The notes under the pieces: model-generated | What the model was told of the DNA's origin: nothing | Databases searched by the model: none | What the model saw: only the letters and a program-made list of their open reading frames with translations | DNA from: Auanema rhodensis | Lineage: Eukaryota; Nematoda; Chromadorea; Rhabditida; Rhabditidae | Assembly (NCBI GenBank): GCA_964057225.1 | Contig: OZ059898.1 | Coordinates: 17,647,267 to 17,711,266 of the forward strand | Direction of reading: 5' to 3' | DNA: 64,000 bases | Position numbers and translations under genes: made by a program | In this document: positions 24,076 through 36,200 of the stretch, in pieces | How the letters are laid out: each line of letters starts with the position of its first letter | Position numbering within the stretch: position 1 is the first letter of the stretch

Positions 24076-26532
24076 AGACATCAACTGATACAAGTTCACA
24101 CTTATATCCTCGATTTTCACCCTGAAGAATTAATTTTTTCGTTGAATAACATTGTCCATCGTCTTTGCCTTGAAAAAAGGAATCTAAAAACATTTACTTT
24201 TTGCTAAATTATTTTGAAATTTTTCGAAAAAATTTTTGTCAAAATGTTTTTGGAAGCAATGTTGAGTGTACATGGAAACTCAACATACACTATTGCATCA
24301 TTTTTCAAACGATCATAACTAATTTTTGTATTAAGCGTTTCTCAATGTAGTATAGTGCATTCGATGCGGATTTTTAAGCTGCGTCGATCTGTGTTATCAG
24401 ATTTGCGCTAGCTTAAAAATGCACCGAGACATCAACTGATATAAGTTCACACTTATATCCTCGATTTTCACCCTGAAGAATTAATTTTTTCGTTGAATAA
24501 CGTTGTCCATCGTCTTTGCCTTGAAAAAAGGAATCTAAAAACATCTACTTTTTGCTAAATTATTTCGAAATTTTTCGAAAAAATTTTTGTCAAAATGTTT
24601 TTGGAAGCAATGTTGAGTGTACATGGAAACTCAACATACACTATTGCATCATTTTTCAAACGATCATAACTAATTTTTGTAGTAAGCGTTTCTCAATGTA
24701 GTATAGTGCATTCGATGCGGATTTTTAAGCTGCGTCGATCTGTGTTATCAGATTTGCGCTAGCTTAAAAATGCACCGAGACATCAACTGATATAAGTTCA
24801 CACTTATATCCTCGATTTTCACCCTGAAGAATTAATTTTTTCGTTCAATAACGTTGTCCATCGTCTTTGCCTTGAAAAAAAAAATCTAAAAACATCTACT
24901 TTTTGCTAAATTATTTCGAAATTTTTCGAAAAAATTTTTGTCAAAATGTTTTTGGAAGTAATGTTGAGTGTACATGGAAACTCAACATACACTAATGCAT
25001 CATTTTTCAAACGATCAAAACTAATTTTTGTATTAAGCGTTTTTCAATGTAGTATAGTGCATTCGATGCGGATTTTTAAGCTGCGTCGATCTGTGTTATC
25101 AGATTTGCGCTAGCTTAAAAATGCACCGAGACATCAACTGATATAAGTTCACACTTATATCCTCGATTTTCACCTTGAAGAATTTATTTTTTCGTTGAAT
25201 AACATTGTCCATCGTCTTTGCCTTGAAAAAAGGAATCTAAAAACATCTACTTTTTGCTAAATTATTCTGAAATTTTTCGAAAGAATTTTTGTCAAAATGT
25301 TTTTGGAAGCAATGTTGAGTGTACATGGAAACTCAACATACACTAATGCATCATTTTTCAAACGATCATAACTAATTTCTGTATTAAACGTTTTTCAATG
25401 TAGTATAGTGCATTCGATGCGGATTTTTAAGCTGCGTCGATCTGTGTTATCAGATTTGCGCTAGCTTAAAAATGCACCGAGACATCAACTGATATAAGTT
25501 CACACTTATATCCTCGATTTTCACCCTGAAGAATTAATTTTTTCGTTGAATAACATTGTCCATCGTCTTTGCCTTGAAAAACGAAATCTGAAAACTTCTA
25601 CTTTTTGCTAAATTATTTTGAAATTTTTCGAAAAAATTTTTGTCAAAATGTTTTTGGAAGCAATGTTGAGTGTACATGGAAACTCAACATACACTAATGC
25701 ATCATTTTTCAAACGATCACAACTAATTTTTGTATAAAGCGTTTCTCAATGTAGTATAGTGCATTTGATGCAGATTTGTAAGCTGCGTCGATCTGTGTTA
25801 TCAGATTTGCGCTAGCTTAAAAATGCACCGAGATATCAACTGATATAAGTTCACACTTATATCCTCGATTTTCACCCTGAAGAATTAATTTTTTCGTTGA
25901 ATAACATTAGCCATCGTCTTTGCCTTATAAAAAGAAATCTAAAAACATTTACTTTTTGCTAAATTATTTTGAAATTTTTCGAAAAAATTTTTGTCAAAAT
26001 GTTTTTGGAAGCAATGTTGAGTGTACATGGAAACTCAACATACACTAATGCATCATTTTTCAAACGATCATAACTAATTTTTGTATTAAGCGTTTTTCAA
26101 TGTAGTATAGTGCATTCGATGCGGATTTTTAAGCTGCGTCGATCTGTGTTGTCAGATTTGCGCTAGCTTAAAAATGCACCGAGACATCAACTGATATAAG
26201 TTCACACTTATATCCTCGATTTTCACCCTGAAGAAATAATTTTTTCGTTGAATAACATTGTCCATCGTCTTTGCCTTGAAAGAAGGAATCTAAAAACATC
26301 TACTTTTTGCTAAATTATTCTGAAATTTTTCGAAAAAATTTTTGTCAAAATGTTTTTGGAAGCAATGTTGAGTGTACATGGAAACTCAACATACACTAAT
26401 GCATCATTTTTCAAACGATCATAACTAATTTCTGTATTAAGCGTTTCTCAATGTAGTATAGTGCATTCGATGCGGATTTTTAAGCTGCGTCGATCTGTGT
26501 TGTCAGATTTGCGCTAGCTTAAAAATGCACCG
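24076..26532. repeat. 7-monomer higher-order repeat, copy B
   Basis: Direct tandem copy of 21619-24075 with the same order of monomer types. One private change is accttgaag near 25172 in place of accctgaag. Confidence 0.85.
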
Positions 26533-28989
26533 AGACATCAACTGATACAAGTTCACACTTATATCCTCGATTTTCACCCTGAAGAATTAATTTTTTCGTT
26601 GAATAACATTGTCCATCGTCTTTGCCTTGAAAAAAGAAATCTAAAAACATTTACTTTTTGCTAAATTATTTTGAAATTTTTCGAAAAAATTTTTGTCAAA
26701 ATGTTTTTGGAAGCAATGTTGAGTGTACATGGAAACTCAACATACACTATTGCATCATTTTTCAAACGATCATAACTAATTTTTGTATTAAGCGTTTCTC
26801 AATGTAGTATAGTGCATTCGATGCGGATTTTTAAGCTGCGTCGATCTGTGTTATCAGATTTGCGCTAGCTTAAAAATGCACCGAGACATCAACTGATATA
26901 AGTTCACACTTATATCCTCGATTTTCACCCTGAAGAATTTATTTTTTCGTTGAATAACATTGTCCATCGTCTTTGCCTTGAAAAAAGGAATCTAAAAACA
27001 TCTACTTTTTGCTAAATTATTTCGAAATTTTTCGAAAAAATTTTTGTCAAAATGTTTTTGGAAGCAATGTTGAGTGTACATGGAAACTCAACATACACTA
27101 ATGCATCATTTTTCAAACGATCATAACTAATTTTTGTATTAAGCGTTTCTCAATGTAGAATAGTGCATTCGATGCGGATTTTTAAGCTGCGTCGATCTGT
27201 GTTATCAGATTTGGGCTAGCTTAAAAATGCACCGAGACATCAACTGATATAAGTTCACACTTATATCCTCGATTTTCACCCTGAAGAATTAATTTTTTCG
27301 TTGAATAACGTTGTCCATCGTCTTTGCCTTGAAAAAAGGAATCTAAAAACATCTACTTTTTGCTAAATTATTCTGAAATTTTTCGAAAAAATTTTTGTCA
27401 AAATGTTTTTGGAAGTAATGTTGAGTGTACATGGAAACTCAACATACACTAATGCATCATTTTTCAAACGATCAAAACTAATTTTTGTAGTAAGCGTTTC
27501 TCAATGTAGTATAGTGCATTCGATGCGGATTTTTAAGCTGCGTCGATCTGTGTTATCAGATTTGCGCTAGCTTAAAAATGCACCGAGACATCAACTGATA
27601 TAAGTTCACACTTATATCCTCGATTTTCACCCTGAAGAATTAATTTTTTCGTTGAATAACGTTGTCCATCGTCTTTGCCTTGAAAAAAGGAATCTAAAAA
27701 CATCTACTTTTTGCTAAATTATTTCGAAATTTTTCGAAAAAATTTTTGTCAAAATGTTTTTGGAAGCAATGTTGAGTGTACATGGAAACTCAACATACAC
27801 TATTGCATCATTTTTCAAACGATCATAACTAATTTTTGTAGTAAGCGTTTCTCAATGTAGTATAGTGCATTCGATGCGGATTTTTAAGCTGCGTCGATCT
27901 GTGTTATCAGATTTGCGCTAGCTTAAAAATGCACCGAGACATCAACTGATATAAGTTCACACTTATATCCTCGATTTTCACCCTGAAGAATTAATTTTTT
28001 CGTTCAATAACGTTGTCCATCGTCTTTGCCTTGAAAAAAGGAATCTAAAAACATCTACTTTTTGCTAAATTATTTCGAAATTTTTCGAAAAAATTTTTGT
28101 CAAAATGTTTTTGGAAGTAATGTTGAGTGTACATGGAAACTCAACATACACTAATGCATCATTTTTCAAACGATCAAAACTAATTTTTGTATTAAGCGTT
28201 TTTCAATGTAGTATAGTGCATTCGATGCGGATTTTTAAGCTGCGTCGATCTGTGTTATCAGATTTGCGCTAGCTTAAAAATGCACCGAGACATCAACTGA
28301 TATAAGTTCACACATATATCCTCGATTTTCACCCTGAAGAATTTATTTTTTCGTTGAATAACATTGTCCATCGTCTTTGCCTTGAAAAAAGGAATCTAAA
28401 AACATCTACTTTTTGCTAAATTATTCTGAAATTTTTCGAAAGAATTTTTGTCAAAATGTTTTTGGAAGCAATGTTGAGTGTACATGGAAACTCAACATAC
28501 ACTAATGCATCATTTTTCAAACGATCACAACTAATTTTTGTATAAAGCGTTTCTCAATGTAGTATAGTGCATTTGATGCAGATTTGTAAGCTGCGTCGAT
28601 CTGTGTTATCAGATTTGCGCTAGCTTAAAAATGCACCGAGATATCAACTGATATAAGTTCACACTTATATCCTCGATTTTCACCCTGAAGAATTAATTTT
28701 TTCGTTGAATAACATTAGCCATCGTCTTTGCCTTATAAAAAGAAATCTAAAAACATTTACTTTTTGCTAAATTATTTTGAAATTTTTCGAAAAAATTTTT
28801 GTCAAAATGTTTTTGGAAGCAATGTTGAGTGTACATGGAAACTCAACATACACTAATGCATCATTTTTCAAACGATCATAACTAATTTTTGTATTAAGCG
28901 TTTTTCAATGTAGTATAGTGCATTCGATGCGGATTTTTAAGCTGCGTCGATCTGTGTTGTCAGATTTGCGCTAGCTAAAAAATGCACCG

Positions 28990-31900
28990 AGACATCAACT
29001 GATATAAGTTCACACTTATATCCTCGATTTTCACCCTGAAGAAATAATTTTTTCGTTGAATAACATTGTCCATCGTCTTTGCCTTGAAAGAAGGAATCTA
29101 AAAACATCTACTTTTTGCTAAATTATTCTGAAATTTTTCGAAAAAATTTTTGTCAAAATGTTTTTGGAAGCAATGTTGAGTGTACATGGAAACTCAACAT
29201 ACACTAATGCATCATTTTTCAAACGATCATAACTAATTTCTGTATTAAGCGTTTCTCAATGTAGTATAGTGCATTCGATGCGGATTTTTAAGCTGCGTCG
29301 ATCTGTGTTGTCAGATTTGCGCTAGCTTAAAAATGCACCGAGACATCAACTGATACAAGTTCACACTTATATCCTCGATTTTCACCCTGAAGAATTAATT
29401 TTTTCGTTGAATAACATTGTCCATCGTCTTTGCCTTGAAAAAAGAAATCTAAAAACATTTACTTTTTGCTAAATTATTTTGAAATTTTTCGAAAAAATTT
29501 TTGTCAAAATGTTTTTGGAAGCAATGTTGAGTGTACATGGAAACTCAACATACACTATTGCATCATTTTTCAAACGATCATAACTAATTTTTGTATTAAG
29601 CGTTTCTCAATGTAGTATAGTGCATTCGATGCGGATTTTTAAGCTGCGTCGATCTGTGTTATCAGATTTGCGCTAGCTTAAAAATGCACCGAGACATCAA
29701 CTGATATAAGTTCACACTTATATCCTCGATTTTCACCCTGAAGAATTTATTTTTTCGTTGAATAACATTGTCCATCGTCTTTGCCTTGAAAAAAGGAATC
29801 TAAAAACATCTACTTTTTGCTAAATTATTCTGAAATTTTTCGAAAAAATTTTTGTCAAAATGTTTTTGGAAGCAATGTTGAGTGTACATGGAAACTCAAC
29901 ATACACTAATGCATCATTTTTCAAACGATCATAACTAATTTTTGTATAAAGCGTTTCTCAATGTAGTATAGTGCATTCGATGCAGATTTGTAAGCTGCGT
30001 CGATCTGTGTTATCAGATTTGCGCTAGCTTAAAAATGCACCGAGACATCAACTGATATAAGTTCACACTTATATCCTCGATTTTCACCCTGAAGAAATAA
30101 TTTTTTCGTTGAATAACATTGTCCATCGTCTTTGCCTTGAAAGAAGGAATCTAAAAACATCTACTTTTTGCTAAATTATTCTGAAATTTTTCGAAAAAAT
30201 TTTTGTCAAAATGTTTTTGGAAGCAATGTTGAGTGTACATGGAAACTCAACATACACTAATGCATCATTTTTCAAACGATCATAACTAATTTCTGTATTA
30301 AGCGTTTCTCAATGTAGTATAGTGCATTCGATGCGGATTTTTAAGCTGCGTCGATCTGTGTTGTCAGATTTGCGCTAGCTTAAAAATGCACCGAGACATC
30401 AACTGATACAAGTTCACACTTATATCCTCGATTTTCACCCTGAAGAATTAATTTTTTCGTTGAATAACATTGTCCATCGTCTTTGCCTTGAAAAAAGAAA
30501 TCTAAAAACATTTACTTTTTGCTAAATTATTTTGAAATTTTTCGAAAAAATTTTTGTCAAAATGTTTTTGGAAGCAATGTTGAGTGTACATGGAAACTCA
30601 ACATACACTATTGCATCATTTTTCAAACGATCATAACTAATTTTTGTATTAAGCGTTTTTCAATGTAGTATAGTGCATTCGATGCGGATTTTTAAGCTGC
30701 GTCGATCTGTGTTATCAGATTTGCGCTAGCTTAAAAATGCACCGAGACATCAACTGATATAAGTTCACACTTATATCCTCGATTTTCACCCTGAAGAATT
30801 TATTTTTTCGTTGAATAACATTGTCCATCGTCTTTGCCTTGAAAAAAGGAATCTAAAAACATCTACTTTTTGCTAAATTATTTTGAAATTTTTCGAAAAA
30901 ATTTTTGTCAAAATGTTTTTGGAAGCAATGTTGAGTGTACATGGAAACTCAACATACACTAATGCATCATTTTTCAAACGATCATAACTAATTTCTGTAT
31001 TAAACGTTTCTCAATGTAGTATAGTGCATTCGATGCGGATTTTTAAGCTGCGTCGATCTGTGTTATCAGATTTGCGCTAGCTTAAAAATGCACCGAGACA
31101 TCAACTGATATAAGTTCACACTTATATCCTCGATTTTCACCCTGAAGAAATAATTTTTTCGTTGAATAACATTGTCCATCGTCTTTGCCTTGAAAGAAGG
31201 AATCTAAAAACATCTACTTTTTGCTAAATTATTCTGAAATTTTTCGAAAAAATTTTTGTCAAAATGTTTTTGGAAGCAATGTTGAGTGTACATGGAAACT
31301 CAACATACACTAATGCATCATTTTTCAAACGATCATAACTAATTTCTGTATTAAGCGTTTCTCAATGTAGTATAGTGCATTCGATGCGGATTTTTAAGCT
31401 GCGTCGATCTGTGTTGTCAGATTTGCGCTAGCTTAAAAATGCACCGAGACATCAACTGATACAAGTTCACACTTATATCCTCGATTTTCACCCTGAAGAA
31501 TTAATTTTTTCGTTGAATAACATTGTCCATCGTCTTTGCCTTGAAAAAAGAAATCTAAAAACATTTACTTTTTGCTAAATTATTTTGAAATTTTTCGAAA
31601 AAATTTTTGTCAAAATGTTTTTGGAAGCAATGTTGAGTGTACATGGAAACTCAACATACACTATTGCATCATTTTTCAAACGATCATAACTAATTTTTGT
31701 ATTAAGCGTTTTTCAATGTAGTATAGTGCATTCGATGCGGATTTTTAAGCTGCGTCGATCTGTGTTATCAGATTTGCGCTAGCTTAAAAATGCACCGAGA
31801 CATCAACTGATATAAGTTCACACTTATATCCTCGATTTTCACCCTGAAGAATTTATTTTTTCGTTGAATAACATTGTCCATCGTCTTTGCCTTGAAAAAA

Positions 31901-33201
31901 GGAATCTAAAAACATCTACTTTTTGCTAAATTATTTTGAAATTTTTCGAAAAAATTTTTGTCAAAATGTTTTTGGAAGCAATGTTGAGTGTACATGGAAA
32001 CTCAACATACACTAATGCATCATTTTTCAAACGATCATAACTAATTTCTGTATTAAACGTTTCTCAATGTAGTATAGTGCATTCGATGCGGATTTTTAAG
32101 CTGCGTCGATCTGTGTTATCAGATTTGCGCTAGCTTAAAAATGCACCGAGACATCAACTGATATAAGTTCACACTTATATCCTCGATTTTCACCCTGAAG
32201 AAATAATTTTTTCGTTGAATAACATTGTCCATCGTCTTTGCCTTGAAAGAAGGAATCTAAAAACATCTACTTTTTGCTAAATTATTCTGAAATTTTTCGA
32301 AAAAATTTTTGTCAAAATGTTTTTGGAAGCAATGTTGAGTGTACATGGAAACTCAACATACACTAATGCATCATTTTTCAAACGATCATAACTAATTTCT
32401 GTATTAAGCGTTTCTCAATGTAGTATAGTGCATTCGATGCGGATTTTTAAGCTGCGTCGATCTGTGTTGTCAGATTTGCGCTAGCTTAAAAATGCACCGA
32501 GACATCAACTGATACAAGTTCACACTTATATCCTCGATTTTCACCCTGAAGAATTAATTTTTTCGTTGAATAACATTGTCCATCGTCTTTGCCTTGAAAA
32601 AAGAAATCTAAAAACATTTACTTTTTGCTAAATTAAATTGAAATTTTTCGAAAAAATTTTTGTCAAAATGTTTTTGGAAGCATTGTTGAGTGTACATGGA
32701 AACTCAACATACACTATTGCATCATTTTTCAAACGATCATAACTAATTTTTGTATTAAGCGTTTTTCAATGTAGTATAGTGCATTCGATGCGGATTTTTA
32801 AGCTGCGTCGATCTGTGTTATCAGATTTGCGCTAGCTTAAAAATGCACCGAGACATCAACTGATATAAGTTCACACTTATATCCTCGATTTTCACCCTGA
32901 AGAATTTATTTTTTCGTTGAATAACATTGTCCATCGTCTTTGCCTTGAAAAAAGGAATCTAAAAACATCTACTTTTTGCTAAATTATTTTGAAATTTTTC
33001 GAAAAAATTTTTGTCAAAATGTTTTTGGAAGCAATGTTGAGTGTACATGGAAACTCAACATACACTAATGCATCATTTTTCAAACGATCATAACTAATTT
33101 CTGTATTAAACGTTTCTCAATGTAGTATAGTGCATTCGATGCGGATTTTTAAGCTGCGTCGATCTGTGTTATCAGATTTGCGCTAGCTTAAAAATGCACC
33201 G
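28990..33201. repeat. 3-monomer higher-order repeat, four tandem copies
   Basis: Units of 1053 bp start at 28990, 30043, 31096 and 32149. Each has monomer a (aaataatt linker, gaaagaagg, ctgtattaag, tgttgtc), monomer b (gatacaag, gaaaaaagaaatc, catttac, attgc) and monomer c (aatttatt linker, gaaaaaagg). Copies two to four are nearly identical. Copy one differs in its c monomer, which has gtataaagcg and gcagatttg. Confidence 0.85.
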
Positions 33202-36200
33202 AGACATCAACTGATATAAGTTCACACTTATATCCTCGATTTTCACCCTGAAGAATTGATTTTTTCGTTGAATAACATTGTCCATCGTCTTTGCCTTGAA
33301 AAACGAAATCTAAAAACATTTACTTTTTGCTAAATTATTTTGAAATTTTTCGAAAAAATTTTTGTCAAAATGTTTTTGGAAGCAATGTTGAGTGTACATG
33401 GAAACTCAACATACACTATTGCATCATTTTTCAAACGATCATAACTAATTTTTGTATTAAGCGTTTCTCAATGTAGTATAGTGCATTCGATGCGGATTTT
33501 TAAGCTGCGTCGATCTGTGTTGTCAGATTTGCGCTAGCTTAAAAATGCACCGAGACATCAACTGATACAAGTTCACACTTATATCCTCGATTTTCACCCT
33601 GAAGAAATAATTTTTTCGTTGAATAACATTGTCCATCGTCTTTGCCTTGAAAGAAGGAATCTAAAAACATCTACTTTTTGCTAAATTATTCTGAAATTTT
33701 TCGAAAAAATTTTTGTCAAAATGTTTTTGGAAGCAATGTTGAGTGTACATGGAAACTCAACATACACTAATGCATCATTTTTCAAACGATCATAACTAAT
33801 TTTTGTATTAAGCGTTTTTCAATGTAGTATAGTGCATTCGATGCGGATTTTTAAGCTGCGTCGATCTGTGTTGTCAGATTTGCGCTAGCTAAAAAATGCA
33901 CCGAGACATCAACTGATATAAGTTCACACTTATATCCTCGATTTTCACCCTGAAGAAATAATTTTTTCGTTGAATAACATTGTCCATCGTCTTTGCCTTG
34001 AAAGAAGGAATCTAAAAACATCTACTTTTTGCTAAATTATTCTGAAATTTTTCGAAAAAATTTTTGTCAAAATGTTTTTGGAAGCAATGTTGAGTGTACA
34101 TGGAAACTCAACATACACTAATGCATCATTTTTCAAACGATCATAACTAATTTCTGTATTAAGCGTTTCTCAATGTAGTATAGTGCATTCGATGCGGATT
34201 TTTAAGCTGCGTCGATCTGTGTTGTCAGATTTGCGCTAGCTTAAAAATGCACCGAGACATCAACTGATACAAGTTCACACTTATATCCTCGATTTTCACC
34301 CTGAAGAATTAATTTTTTCGTTGAATAACATTGTCCATCGTCTTTGCCTTGAAAAAAGAAATCTAAAAACATTTACTTTTTGCTAAATTATTTTGAAATT
34401 TTTCGAAAAAATTTTTGTCAAAATGTTTTTGGAAGCAATGTTGAGTGTACATGGAAACTCAACATACACTATTGCATCATTTTTCAAACGATCATAACTA
34501 ATTTTTGTATTAAGCGTTTCTCAATGTAGTATAGTGCATTCGATGCGGATTTTTAAGCTGCGTCGATCTGTGTTATCAGATTTGCGCTAGCTTAAAAATG
34601 CACCGAGACATCAACTGATATAAGTTCACACTTATATCCTCGATTTTCACCCTGAAGAATTTATTTTTTCGTTGAATAACATTGTCCATCGTCTTTGCCT
34701 TGAAAAAAGGAATCTAAAAACATCTACTTTTTGCTAAATTATTCTGAAATTTTTCGAAAAAATTTTTGTCAAAATGTTTTTGGAAGCAATGTTGAGTGTA
34801 CATGGAAACTCAACATACACTAATGCATCATTTTTCAAACGATCATAACTAATTTTTGTATAAAGCGTTTCTCAATGTAGTATAGTGCATTCGATGCAGA
34901 TTTGTAAGCTGCGTCGATCTGTGTTATCAGATTTGCGCTAGCTTAAAAATGCACCGAGACATCAACTGATATAAGTTCACACTTATATCCTCGATTTTCA
35001 CCCTGAAGAAATAATTTTTTCGTTGAATAACATTGTCCATCGTCTTTGCCTTGAAAGAAGGAATCTAAAAACATCTACTTTTTGCTAAATTATTCTGAAA
35101 TTTTTCGAAAAAATTTTTGTCAAAATGTTTTTGGAAGCAATGTTGAGTGTACATGGAAACTCAACATACACTAATGCATCATTTTTCAAACGATCATAAC
35201 TAATTTCTGTATTAAGCGTTTCTCAATGTAGTATAGTGCATTCGATGCGGATTTTTAAGCTGCGTCGATCTGTGTTGTCAGATTTGCGCTAGCTTAAAAA
35301 TGCACCGAGACATCAACTGATACAAGTTCACACTTATATCCTCGATTTTCACCCTGAAGAATTAATTTTTTCGTTGAATAACATTGTCCATCGTCTTTGC
35401 CTTGAAAAAAGAAATCTAAAAACATTTACTTTTTGCTAAATTATTTTGAAATTTTTCGAAAAAATTTTTGTCAAAATGTTTTTGGAAGCAATGTTGAGTG
35501 TACATGGAAACTCAACATACACTATTGCATCATTTTTCAAACGATCATAACTAATTTTTGTATTAAGCGTTTTTCAATGTAGTATAGTGCATTCGATGCG
35601 GATTTTTAAGCTGCGTCGATCTGTGTTATCAGATTTGCGCTAGCTTAAAAATGCACCGAGACATCAACTGATATAAGTTCACACTTATATCCTCGATTTT
35701 CACCCTGAAGAATTTATTTTTTCGTTGAATAACATTGTCCATCGTCTTTGCCTTGAAAAAAGGAATCTAAAAACATCTACTTTTTGCTAAATTATTTTGA
35801 AATTTTTCGAAAAAATTTTTGTCAAAATGTTTTTGGAAGCAATGTTGAGTGTACATGGAAACTCAACATACACTAATGCATCATTTTTCAAACGATCATA
35901 ACTAATTTCTGTATTAAACGTTTCTCAATGTAGTATAGTGCATTCGATGCGGATTTTTAAGCTGCGTCGATCTGTGTTATCAGATTTGCGCTAGCTTAAA
36001 AATGCACCGAGACATCAACTGATATAAGTTCACACTTATATCCTCGATTTTCACCCTGAAGAATTGATTTTTTCGTTGAATAACATTGTCCATCGTCTTT
36101 GCCTTGAAAAACGAAATCTAAAAACATTTACTTTTTGCTAAATTATTTTGAAATTTTTCGAAAAAATTTTTGTCAAAATGTTTTTGGAAGCAATGTTGAG

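Larger units (their letters stand above)
14599..28989. repeat. Satellite zone dominated by a 7-monomer higher-order repeat
   Basis: A 2457-bp unit of seven distinguishable monomers is present in tandem at 21619-24075 and 24076-26532. Markers in order are: gatacaag with attgc; gttgtcc with gtagtaag; ttcgttcaataacg with gaagtaatg and cgatcaaaac; aatttatt linker with gaaagaattt; gaaaaacgaaatctg with cgatcacaac; ttagcc with tataaaaag; gaaagaagg with ctgtattaag. The first six monomers also occur at 14599-16704, 7020 bp (20 monomers) before their match. A rearranged third copy fills 26533-28989, where the fourth and fifth types are fused near 28500. The interval 16705-21618 holds shuffled members of the same types. 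Confidence 0.85.
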
